A stretch of DNA of 5,770 nt from Rubritepida sp. (GTDB taxonomy: Bacteria > Pseudomonadota > Alphaproteobacteria > Acetobacterales > Acetobacteraceae), in assembly GCA_007129145.1 (NCBI GenBank), contig SKWC01000452.1:1-5770 (forward strand), read 5' to 3'. Shown here piece by piece: positions 1 to 5,158 of this stretch. Position 1 is the stretch's first letter; every line of letters begins with the position of its first letter. A program made the position numbers and the translations under genes. The notes beneath the pieces are model-generated. The model had not been told where the DNA came from, searched no databases, and was given only the letters and a program-made list of their open reading frames with translations.

Positions 1-105
1 ATGAAGGACTGGCGCCGCATCGCAACCCGCTACGACCGCTGCGCCACCACCTTCTTCGGCGCCATCACTCTCGCCGCCATCATCATCTTCTGGCTCAGGC
101 AATGA
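1..105 (+). CDS. IS5-family transposase, C-terminal fragment (5' end outside window)
   Basis: The reading frame is open from the left edge to a TGA at 103-105, giving the last 34 residues of a protein that begins upstream of the window. The ATG at position 1 is probably an internal methionine. The peptide contains DWRRIATRYDR, then TTFFGAITLAA and a hydrophobic IIIFWL ending. This is the typical C-terminus of DDE transposases of the IS5 family (IS427-like group), where R-I-A-T-R-Y-D is a strongly conserved block after the catalytic Glu. The stop codon overlaps the presumed right terminal inverted repeat, as is common in these compact elements. The catalytic residues lie outside the window, so activity cannot be judged. 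Assignment to IS5 family is confident; the subgroup is inference. Confidence 0.88.
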   Translation: MKDWRRIATRYDRCATTFFGAITLAAIIIFWLRQ

Positions 106-115
106 GTCCTGAGCC
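1..115 (+). mobile_element. Right end of an IS5-family insertion sequence
   Basis: After the transposase stop the element seems to end within about 10 bp. The sequence gagtcctgagcc (104-115) is a plausible right terminal inverted repeat, followed by TA (116-117) within a CTAG tetramer (115-118). IS5-family elements commonly target TA or CTAR-type sites, so this fits an insertion junction. Immediately beyond it lies the 3' end of an IS3-family orfA read from the other strand, so this element seems to have landed in the IS3 copy. The left inverted repeat is outside the window, so the exact boundary (114 or 115) and the target duplication cannot be verified. Confidence 0.6.
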
Positions 116-393
116 TAGAAGTTTCCCTCCGCGGCTTCCTTCAGGATCAGCTTGTCGAGCGTCAGCTCCCCCACCGCCCGCTTCAGCGGCGCGTTCTCGC
201 GCTCAAGATCTTTCAGCCGACGCGCATGGTCCACCTTCAGGCCGCCATACTCGGACCGCCTTCGGTAGAAGCTCGCCTCAGATACCCCAAGCGCGCGGCA
301 GATCTCCCCCACCGTTCGCCCCAGCGCCAGCGCGACCTCACTCTGCCGCAGCAGGCCAATGATCTGCTCCGCCGTGTGGCGCTTCCTCGGCAT
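115..393 (-). CDS. IS3-family transposase OrfA (DNA-binding subunit), orfB missing
   Basis: This 92-residue protein has the standard size and layout of IS3-family OrfA. A basic N-terminus (MPRKRHTAEQIIGLLR) is followed by a helix-turn-helix at about residues 22-45 (TVGEICRALGVSEASFYRRR), then the YGGLKV block. A C-terminal leucine zipper has leucines at 63, 70, 77 and 84. The ending LILKEAAEGNF is typical of the family. OrfA binds the element's terminal repeats and is normally fused to the OrfB integrase by -1 frameshifting. A Shine-Dalgarno GGAAGG (402-407 on the + strand) lies 8 nt before the ATG. The next gene should be orfB, but IS5 sequence begins at the stop codon, so no functional transposase can be made here. 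Pro69 lies inside the zipper and could weaken dimerisation. The TAG stop may be partly contributed by IS5 sequence (its G is base 115). Confidence 0.9.
   Translation of the reverse strand: MPRKRHTAEQIIGLLRQSEVALALGRTVGEICRALGVSEASFYRRRSEYGGLKVDHARRLKDLERENAPLKRAVGELTLDKLILKEAAEGNF
121..127 (-). other. Probable -1 programmed frameshift site (GGGAAAC) of the IS3 element
   Basis: Near the end of orfA the - strand reads GAG GGA AAC TTC TAG. The heptamer G GGA AAC matches the X XXY YYZ slippery pattern in exactly the zero-frame phase needed for tandem -1 slippage. The orfA stop follows one codon later. IS3 elements use such a slip to make the OrfAB transposase. After slippage the frame reads G-K-L-L, resembling the usual start of the OrfB overlap, then enters the IS5 end and stops at 95-97 after about eight residues. 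I did not identify a downstream pseudoknot, and IS5 has replaced that part. Confidence 0.5.
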
Positions 394-448
394 TCATGCC
401 GCCTTCCAAGGAGGACAACTCTCTCATCTCAGATGGATCCCAGTCAGG

Positions 449-475
449 GGGGAAGGTCAATTACGGGGAAGGTCA
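449..475. repeat. 11-bp direct repeat of the IS3 end (449-459 and 465-475)
   Basis: The sequence ggggaaggtca occurs twice in the same orientation, separated by 5 bp (attac, 460-464). Both copies match the expected outer end of the IS3 element. This may be a bipartite transposase-binding end, or a relic of a second related element whose end abutted this one. It lies between the IS remnant and the rfbB stop. Confidence 0.7.
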
Positions 476-488
476 CTCATCGCTGCCA

Positions 489-1577
489 TCAACTGGTGGA
501 AATAGTCGAGGCCCGACTCTGGATCGTGCTTCCCAGCCTTTGCCCCGAATAGCGGCTTTCGCGGATCGGGCGCCACCACTCCGCATGGTCCAGATACCAC
601 GCCAGTGTGTGTTCCAGACCCGCCTCGAAGCTGCGGCGGGGCTTCCAGCCCAGCGCCGCCTCGGCGCGGGAGGGGTCCATCGCATAGCGGAAATCATGGC
701 CCGGCCGGTCGCTCACGAAGGTGATCAACCGCTCCCGCGGGCCGGCCGGATCGGGCCGCAGCCGATCGAGCACGGCGCATATGGCCGTCACCACCTGCAA
801 GTTGGTGCGTTCCTGCCGCGGCCCGATGCAGTAGGTCTCGCCCGGCCTGCCGGCACTCAGCGCCGCGAGGCACAGCGCCTCGGCATGGTCGTCCACATGG
901 ATCCAGTCGCGGATGTTCGCGCCGTCGCCATAGACGGGCAGCGGCCGCCCTTCGAGCGCATTCAGCGCCACCAGCGGGATCAGCTTCTCGGGGAACTGCC
1001 AGGGCCCGTAGTTGTTGGTGGTGTTGGTCACGAAGGCAGGCAGCCCATAGGTGTGCCGCCACGCCCGCACCAGGTGGTCCGACGCGGCCTTGGACGCGCT
1101 GTAGGGGCTGCGCGGGTCATAGGCGGTCGCCTCATGGAAGGGCGGGTCATCGGCCCCGAGCGCGCCGAACACCTCGTCGGTCGAGACATGGTGGAAGCGG
1201 AAGGCCGCCTTTTCCGCTCCTTCCAGGCCGGCCCAATGGCTGCGCGCCGCCTCCAGAAGCACCTGCGTGCCCACGACATTGGTGCGGATGAACTCGGCCG
1301 GCCCGTCGATCGAGCGGTCCACATGGCTCTCGGCCGCCAGATGCATCACCACATGCGGCCGCCATTCGGCGAAGGCGGCGCGCATCGCCTCGGCGTCGCA
1401 GATGTCGGCGCGGATGTGGATGTGCCGGCGATGGCCGCGCGCTTCCTCCAGCGCATCGTGGCTGGCGGCGTAGGTCTCCTTGTCGATGTTCACCACCGCC
1501 TCGTCCGTGGTGCGGATCAGCCGCCGCACCACCGCCGAGCCGATGAAGCCAAGGCCGCCGGTGATCAGGACCGTCAT
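489..1577 (-). CDS. rfbB: dTDP-glucose 4,6-dehydratase
   Basis: RfbB (RmlB) uses tightly bound NAD+ to convert dTDP-D-glucose to dTDP-4-keto-6-deoxy-D-glucose, the second step of dTDP-L-rhamnose synthesis, in the cytoplasm. The 362-residue protein is an extended short-chain dehydrogenase. It has the Rossmann motif TGGLGFIGS (6-14), HLAAESHVDRS (79-89), the catalytic triplet T133-D134-E135 in STDEVFG, the Y159xxxK163 pair (PYSASK), NNYGP (188-192), FPEKLIPL (195-202), RDWIHVDDH (223-231) and ERTNL (256-260). All catalytic positions are present. The ATG overlaps the rfbA stop by 4 bp (ATGA), so it is the last gene of the operon and translationally coupled. After the usual family ending (RYSGQRLG, 342-349) there is a 13-residue Ser/Thr-rich tail; the stop is only 14-30 bp from the IS remnant. 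I see no clear terminator after it. Confidence 0.97.
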   Translation of the reverse strand: MTVLITGGLGFIGSAVVRRLIRTTDEAVVNIDKETYAASHDALEEARGHRRHIHIRADICDAEAMRAAFAEWRPHVVMHLAAESHVDRSIDGPAEFIRTNVVGTQVLLEAARSHWAGLEGAEKAAFRFHHVSTDEVFGALGADDPPFHEATAYDPRSPYSASKAASDHLVRAWRHTYGLPAFVTNTTNNYGPWQFPEKLIPLVALNALEGRPLPVYGDGANIRDWIHVDDHAEALCLAALSAGRPGETYCIGPRQERTNLQVVTAICAVLDRLRPDPAGPRERLITFVSDRPGHDFRYAMDPSRAEAALGWKPRRSFEAGLEHTLAWYLDHAEWWRPIRESRYSGQRLGSTIQSRASTISTS

Positions 1578-2458
1578 GGCTCATGGCCTTCCGAGGCCAG
1601 CAGCCCCTCCAGATAGCGGCCATAGCCCGAGTTGCGCAGCGGCGCGGCCAGCGCGGCGAGCTGCGCCGCGTCGATGAAGCCCATCCGCCACGCCACCTCC
1701 TCCGGGGAGGCGACCTTCTGGCCGGTGCGCTTCTCGATGGCGCGCACGAACTCGCTGGCTTCCAGCAGGCTGTCATGCGTGCCGGTGTCGAGCCAGGCAT
1801 AGCCCCGCCCGAGCCGGGTGACGCGCAGCGTCCCTTCCTCCAGATAGGCGCGGTTGAGATCGGTGATCTCGAGCTCCCCGCGCGCCGATGGCTTGAGGCC
1901 GCGCGCGATGGCGGGCGCCCGGCCGTCATAGACATAGGCGCCGGTCACCGCCCAGTCGGAGCGCGGCTGCCTGGGCTTCTCCTCGATGCTCAGCGCGCGG
2001 CCCGCAGCGTCGAACTCCACCACCCCATAGCGTTCCGGATCAGCCACCCGATAGGCGAAGACGCCGGCGCCCTGCCGGGCGGCGGCGCAGGCCTCGCGCA
2101 GCCGCGCCGAGATCTCATGGCCGAAGAACAGGTTGTCGCCCAGCACCAGCATCGAGGGGCTCCCTGCCAGGAACTCCTCCCCCAGCGTCAAGGCCCGCGC
2201 GATGCCGTCCGGGCGCTCCTGCACCGTGTAGGACAGGCGGATGCCCCAGCGCGCGCCGTCGCCCAGCAGGCGCTGGAACAGGGGCATGTCGTGCGGGGTG
2301 GAGATCACCAGGATCTCCCGGATGCCCGCCAGCATCAGCACCGACAGCGGGTAATACACCATCGGCTTGTCGTAGACCGGCAGCAGCTGCTTCGAGACGG
2401 TCAGCGTGGCCGGGTGCAGCCGGGTTCCGGCCCCGCCGGCCAGTACGATCCCCTTCAT
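1574..2458 (-). CDS. rfbA: Glucose-1-phosphate thymidylyltransferase
   Basis: RfbA (RmlA) joins glucose-1-phosphate and dTTP to give dTDP-glucose and pyrophosphate, the first and feedback-controlled step of the pathway. The 294-residue length is normal. The nucleotidyltransferase signature GGAGTRLHPATLTVSKQLLP (8-27) is followed by DKPMVYYPLS (30-39), the base-contacting Q80, LGDNLFFGHE (106-115) with the Mg2+ ligand D108, EEKPRQPRS (159-167), GELEITDLN (194-202), and the second Mg2+ ligand D224 in AWLDTGTHDSL. The ATG was chosen because the sugar-nucleotide signature begins right there and it overlaps the rfbD stop by 4 bp (ATGA). The same frame stays open far upstream, but that part is a shadow of rfbD. 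An oddity is PDGIARAL (83-90), where many homologues have a glutamine at the position of R88. Confidence 0.97.
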   Translation of the reverse strand: MKGIVLAGGAGTRLHPATLTVSKQLLPVYDKPMVYYPLSVLMLAGIREILVISTPHDMPLFQRLLGDGARWGIRLSYTVQERPDGIARALTLGEEFLAGSPSMLVLGDNLFFGHEISARLREACAAARQGAGVFAYRVADPERYGVVEFDAAGRALSIEEKPRQPRSDWAVTGAYVYDGRAPAIARGLKPSARGELEITDLNRAYLEEGTLRVTRLGRGYAWLDTGTHDSLLEASEFVRAIEKRTGQKVASPEEVAWRMGFIDAAQLAALAAPLRNSGYGRYLEGLLASEGHEP

Positions 2459-3357
2459 CGCGCCCCCTCCCGCAGAGGTCCCACCAATGCGTCCAGGCAA
2501 TCGTCCAGGGCGACGCGCCAATCGGCCGGAGCGATGCCATGCACCCGCCCGATCCTGCCGCAGTCGAGGCGTGAATCGGCGGGGCGGCGGGCCGGCGTCG
2601 GGTATTCGGCGGTCGTGATGGCCTCCAGCGCCGGCCGCGGATGCCCCCGCAGCGCCGCCCGGTCCAGGATCGCTTCGGCGAAGCCATGCCATGTCGTGTG
2701 GGGCGCGCCCGTCAGGTGGAACAGGCCGAAGGCGGGGTCGCCCGCGCGCGCCGCGACCAGCCCGGGCGCGAGGCGCAGGATCGCCTTCGCCAGGTCGTTG
2801 GCGAAGCTTGGTGCGCCGTGCTGGTCGGCCACCACCCGCAGCAAAGGGCGCTCGGCGGCGAGGCGCAGCATGGTCTTTATGAAATTGGCGCCCTCCGTGC
2901 CGCACAGCCAGGATGTCCGCAGCACGAGGCTGCGCGAATGCGCTGCCAGGACGCGGTCCTCGCCGGCCAGCTTCGATGCGCCATAGACGCCCAGTGGATT
3001 GGGCGGCGTGTCTTCCGCATAAGGGGCGCCGCCCGCGCCATCGAAGACATAATCCGTCGAGACGTGAACGAAGGGCACATGCCGCGCGGCCGCCGCTTCG
3101 GCCAGCCAGCCCGCCGCCTCGGCATTCAGCCGGAAGGCCGCCTCCGGCTCCGCCTCCGCGCGGTCCACGGCGGTGTAGGCGGCAGCGTTCACCACCAGAT
3201 CGGGGGCGGCCGCCGCCAGGGCCGGGGCGATGGAGGGCCGATCCGCCAGGTCGAAACCCGGGCGGCCCAGCGCCGTCACGGCATGGCCGGCCGCGCTGCC
3301 GGCCCGCACAAGCGCCCGGGCGAGCTGCCCCGCACAGCCGATCACCAGCAGCCGCAT
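2455..3357 (-). CDS. rfbD: dTDP-4-dehydrorhamnose reductase
   Basis: RfbD (RmlD) carries out the last step, NAD(P)H-dependent reduction of dTDP-4-keto-L-rhamnose to dTDP-L-rhamnose. The 300-residue protein aligns end to end with the family. It shows an N-terminal nucleotide-binding motif IGCAGQLARAL (6-16), VNAAAYTAVDRAE (56-68), HVSTDYVFDG (98-107), the catalytic Y125xxxK129 in VYGASKLAGE, RTSWLCG (147-153), NFIKTMLRLA (158-167), DQHGAPS (178-184), and the C-terminal YPTPARRPADSRLD (252-265) that helps bind the nucleotide sugar. Its ATG shares one base with the rfbC stop (TGATG) and its TGA overlaps the rfbA start, so it sits second in the operon. The third glycine of the GxxGxxG motif is alanine (A13). 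Chain length, catalytic pair and neighbours make the call secure. Confidence 0.96.
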   Translation of the reverse strand: MRLLVIGCAGQLARALVRAGSAAGHAVTALGRPGFDLADRPSIAPALAAAAPDLVVNAAAYTAVDRAEAEPEAAFRLNAEAAGWLAEAAAARHVPFVHVSTDYVFDGAGGAPYAEDTPPNPLGVYGASKLAGEDRVLAAHSRSLVLRTSWLCGTEGANFIKTMLRLAAERPLLRVVADQHGAPSFANDLAKAILRLAPGLVAARAGDPAFGLFHLTGAPHTTWHGFAEAILDRAALRGHPRPALEAITTAEYPTPARRPADSRLDCGRIGRVHGIAPADWRVALDDCLDALVGPLREGAR

Positions 3358-3950
3358 CAGAACACCGGCCCCAGCGCCGCCAGCCGGGGATGATGGCGAT
3401 CCTTGTCGGAAACCACCGCCTCCTCCGGCGACACGCCCCAGTCGATCTCCAGCGCCGGGTCATCCCAGGCGAGGCCCATGTCGCAGTCGGGCGCGTAGCT
3501 GTCGCTCACCTTGTAGGCGATCACCGTGTCGGCCTCGCGCGTCACGAAGCCATGCGCGAACCCGGCCGGCACATAGAGCATCCGCCCGTCCCCGGCGGCG
3601 AGTTCCACCGCGACGTGCCTGCCGTAGCAGCCCGAGGAGGCGCGCAGATCCACCGCCACATCCAGGATGCGCCCCCGCAGCACCCGCACCAGCTTCGCCT
3701 GGGTTCGCGGCGGGCGCTGGAAATGCAGGCCGCGTATCGTCCCCGCGGATTGCGAGAGGGATTCATTGTCCTGCACGAACGCATCCGCGATGCCGAGCGC
3801 AAGAAAATCCGGGCGCGAGTAGGTTTCCGTGAAATACCCGCGCGCATCGCCGAAGCGCCGCGCCGTGATCAGCAGCGGGCCGTCCAGCGCCAGGGCGTGG
3901 GCGGCGAAGTTTCCGGAAACCCGGCAAGGCGTCCCGGCATCCAGGCTCAT
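3357..3950 (-). CDS. rfbC: dTDP-4-dehydrorhamnose 3,5-epimerase
   Basis: RfbC (RmlC) epimerises dTDP-4-keto-6-deoxy-D-glucose at C3 and C5; it is a cofactor-free cupin dimer. From this start the protein has 197 residues, slightly above the usual length of about 185. Family motifs are RRFGDARGYFTETY (31-44), QDNESLSQSAGTIRGLHFQ (60-78) with the catalytic His76, QAKLVRVLRGRILDVAVDLR (84-103) with K86, YVPAGFAHGF (126-135), Y152 in DSYAPD, and WDDP (162-165) containing the probable dyad Asp164. The start at 3950 was preferred because a purine-rich Shine-Dalgarno precedes it. An in-frame ATG at 4058 would add 36 residues with no family similarity and no good ribosome site. It is the first gene of the operon and overlaps rfbD by 1 bp. 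Confidence 0.95.
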   Translation of the reverse strand: MSLDAGTPCRVSGNFAAHALALDGPLLITARRFGDARGYFTETYSRPDFLALGIADAFVQDNESLSQSAGTIRGLHFQRPPRTQAKLVRVLRGRILDVAVDLRASSGCYGRHVAVELAAGDGRMLYVPAGFAHGFVTREADTVIAYKVSDSYAPDCDMGLAWDDPALEIDWGVSPEEAVVSDKDRHHPRLAALGPVF

Positions 3951-3955
3951 CCGCG

Positions 3956-3966
3956 CTCTCCCTTCC
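3956..3966 (-). promoter_or_regulatory. Shine-Dalgarno of rfbC (decides the start)
   Basis: On the - strand the sequence GGAAGGGAGAG lies just before the ATG at 3950. Depending on which part pairs with 16S rRNA, the spacing is about 5 to 10 nt. The alternative ATG at 4058 lacks such a site. This is the only strong ribosome site of the operon; the next three genes start within overlaps with the preceding stop. Confidence 0.65.
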
Positions 3967-4073
3967 TTCACGCCCGGTCTGGAGCGCCTGCCCGCGGCCG
4001 TCAGAACAGTCCCAGCGCCAGGACGGTCCCGACGTATGCAGAATATGGCAGACTTCATCCCGGCGGTAGCATG

Positions 4074-4090
4074 CGGCCCGTCGCGGGCCG
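4074..4090. repeat. Perfect inverted repeat (7-bp arms, 3-nt loop) in the divergent spacer
   Basis: The arms cggcccg (4074-4080) and cgggccg (4084-4090) are exact reverse complements around tcg. There is no T-run on either side, so it is not a classical intrinsic terminator. It could be an operator between the divergent promoters or a leader hairpin. In such GC-rich DNA a stem of this size can also arise by chance. Confidence 0.5.
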
Positions 4091-4155
4091 GGGATATTCG
4101 CTTGGCGCCCGGGGGACTCCTGCACCGGCGGCTTCACCGCTATCTATTGCGGATC

Positions 4156-5076
4156 ATGAGCCTCGAACCCGATCTGCTCCTCGACCGCCGGCGCCTAAAG
4201 CGCAAGCTCGGCTTCTGGCGTGCCGCCCTGCTGCTCGGGCTGCTGCTGGCCGTCGGCCTGTTCCTGGCCCGGACCGATGGCCTCGACGGCCCGGGCTTCG
4301 GCGGCGCCCATGTCCTGCGGCTGAACCTGGCCGGCACGATCACCGAGGACCGCCGCCTGCTGGAAGCCCTGGACCGCGCGACGCGCGAGCGCCGGATGCG
4401 GGCGCTGATCGTCGCGGTGGACAGCCCGGGCGGGTCGGTGGCGGGCGGCGAGGCCTTCCACACGGCCATCGCCCGCGTCCGTGCCGCGGGCATCCCGGTC
4501 GTGGCCGTGCTGCGGGGCACGGCGGCCTCCGCCGGATACATGGTCGCGCTGCCGGCCGAGCGGATCTTCGCGCGGGAATCGACCGTGACCGGCTCGATCG
4601 GGGTGTTGTTGCAGAGCTTCGACCTGTCCGAATTGCTGCGATCCCTGGGGATCCGCCCCGAGACCATCACCACCGGCGCGCTGAAGGACCAGCCAAGCCT
4701 TTTCCGTCCCTTGACCGAGGAAGGCCGGGCGGCCCTGCAGGCGGTGATCGAGGACATGCAGTCGCAATTCGTCGCCCGCGTGGTCGAGGCGCGTGACATG
4801 CCCGAGGCCCGGGTGCGCGCCCTGGCCGATGGTCGCGTCCTGACCGGGCGCCAGGCGCTGGAAGCCGGACTGCTGGACGCGATCGGCGGCGAGATCGAGG
4901 CGCGTGCCTGGCTGGCCGAAACCCATGGCGTCCCGGCCAGTCTCCGCCTGCGGGAGCTGGAGGGGCGCAGCGCGGCGGAACGCGCCCTGGGCGCCGTGGC
5001 GGATGCGTTCTGGGCCGGAGCGGCGCGCCTGCTGCGGGAGGAAGGCCTGTGGCCGGGCCTGCCCCCGGCCCGGTAG
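4156..5076 (+). CDS. sppA: Signal peptide peptidase SppA (family S49), short form
   Basis: SppA is a membrane-anchored serine protease that degrades cleaved signal peptides, with its catalytic domain outside the cytoplasm. The 306-residue protein has a basic cytosolic stretch (RRRLKRK, 11-17), one transmembrane helix (about 22-38, rich in Leu/Ala) and a single S49 protease domain, as in the short Bacillus-type enzyme. Motifs are VDSPGGSVAGGEAF (88-101), then AASAGY with the predicted nucleophile S125, TVTGSIGV (143-150), and ITTGALKDQPS with the predicted general base K177. The 52-residue Ser-Lys spacing matches Bacillus SppA (S147/K199). The residue after the nucleophile is Ala where Gly is more usual. 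The ATG at 4156 places the anchor correctly; an in-frame ATG at 4036 would add 40 unlikely residues. The Shine-Dalgarno is weak (GGA, 4151-4153). Confidence 0.93.
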   Translation: MSLEPDLLLDRRRLKRKLGFWRAALLLGLLLAVGLFLARTDGLDGPGFGGAHVLRLNLAGTITEDRRLLEALDRATRERRMRALIVAVDSPGGSVAGGEAFHTAIARVRAAGIPVVAVLRGTAASAGYMVALPAERIFARESTVTGSIGVLLQSFDLSELLRSLGIRPETITTGALKDQPSLFRPLTEEGRAALQAVIEDMQSQFVARVVEARDMPEARVRALADGRVLTGRQALEAGLLDAIGGEIEARAWLAETHGVPASLRLRELEGRSAAERALGAVADAFWAGAARLLREEGLWPGLPPAR

Positions 5077-5102
5077 GAATGCCGCAGCCCCGAATTCCAT
5101 GC

Positions 5103-5131
5103 TTGCAAACGCCGTGCAGGGCCGCTGCAAT
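5103..5131 (+). promoter_or_regulatory. Candidate sigma-70-type promoter of ihfB
   Basis: TTGCAA (5103-5108) and TGCAAT (5126-5131) each match four of six consensus positions and are separated by exactly 17 bp. A transcript would start near 5138, about 20 nt before the ihfB ATG. This suggests ihfB can be expressed apart from sppA. The boxes lie inside a tandem repeat and the -10 overlaps a hairpin, so the match may partly be a by-product of the repeats. Confidence 0.4.
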
Positions 5132-5136
5132 GCCGT
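5104..5136 (+). repeat. Three imperfect tandem 11-bp repeats before ihfB
   Basis: The units are TGCAAACGCCG (5104-5114), TGCAGGGCCGC (5115-5125) and TGCAATGCCGT (5126-5136). TGCA recurs at exactly 11-bp intervals and GCCG follows 2-3 bases later in every unit. Spacing near one helical turn would place the units on the same face of DNA, as expected for an operator array. No known binding consensus is recognised. Confidence 0.6.
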
Positions 5137-5143
5137 TTGGCAT
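5115..5143 (+). repeat. Two abutting small hairpins in the ihfB leader
   Basis: TGCAG/CTGCA (5115-5119 and 5125-5129, loop ggccg) is followed without a gap by ATGCC/GGCAT (5130-5134 and 5139-5143, loop gttt). Both have perfect 5-bp stems. The second ends directly at the likely Shine-Dalgarno AAGG (5144-5147). If transcription starts near 5138 only part of this is in the mRNA and the palindromes would act as DNA sites; a transcript from sppA would carry both hairpins. Confidence 0.5.
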
Positions 5144-5158
5144 AAGGTTGAGACAGCC

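Larger units (their letters stand above)
116..475 (-). mobile_element. IS3-family element remnant: left end plus orfA
   Basis: Upstream of orfA the - strand reads TGACCTTCCCCCC from 459 inward. A 5'-TG terminus with a C-rich tract is the usual form of an IS3-family left inverted repeat, about 65 bp before orfA, which is a normal distance. A second TGACCTTCCCC begins at 475, so the outer boundary is either 459 or 475. A TTGACC (455-460) at the edge could act as a -35 box for orfA, with a poor -10 (CCATCT, 431-436) 18 bp on; this is weak. The other side of the element is cut by the IS5 copy. The remnant sits 14-30 bp past the rfbB stop. Confidence 0.6.
3951..4155. promoter_or_regulatory. Divergent intergenic region between rfbC and sppA
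   Basis: About 205 bp separate the two divergent genes, and upstream signals for both must lie here. Relatively AT-rich islands stand out at 4034-4055, 4094-4099 and 4139-4147. On the - strand TATTCT (4040-4045) could be a -10 box for rfbC, but no convincing -35 lies 16-18 bp above it. On the + strand TATTCG (4095-4100) and TATCTA (4141-4146) are possible -10 boxes for sppA. The latter would give an almost leaderless message, in keeping with the lack of a good Shine-Dalgarno before sppA. None of these boxes is strong. Confidence 0.35.

Noticed and set aside
457..533. Alternate - strand frame past the rfbB end, containing HDPESGLDYFHQL
   Set aside because: It looks protein-like but is short, has no start of its own, and I cannot assign it to a family. 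It may be a fragment of a gene lost at the IS boundary.
408..552. Strong Shine-Dalgarno-like aaggagga (408-415) on the + strand before an ATG at 433
   Set aside because: The frame that follows runs through the IS end and antisense to the rfbB 3' end, with no recognisable product. The motif is chance within the IS leader.
396..1616. 406-codon open frame on the + strand opposite rfbB
   Set aside because: It is antisense to a gene with full family motifs. Its product is Arg/Pro/His-rich with no recognisable domain, as expected from high-GC shadow frames.
1583..2986. 467-codon open frame on the + strand opposite rfbA and rfbD
   Set aside because: It spans two well-supported antisense genes and has low-complexity composition with no motif.
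3951..4058. N-terminally extended rfbC start at 4058
   Set aside because: The added 36 residues match nothing in the family, and the ATG at 3950 has a strong Shine-Dalgarno.
4036..4155. N-terminally extended sppA start at 4036
   Set aside because: It would put 40 non-hydrophobic residues before the membrane anchor and reach into the likely promoter. The ATG at 4156 gives the usual short basic N-terminus.
2913..4796. 627-codon open frame on the + strand
   Set aside because: It crosses rfbD and rfbC (antisense), the intergenic spacer and half of sppA in a wrong frame. Its product is Arg/Pro/Ala-rich.
5077..5158. Intrinsic terminator after sppA
   Set aside because: The stems in this gap are short and not followed by a T-run.
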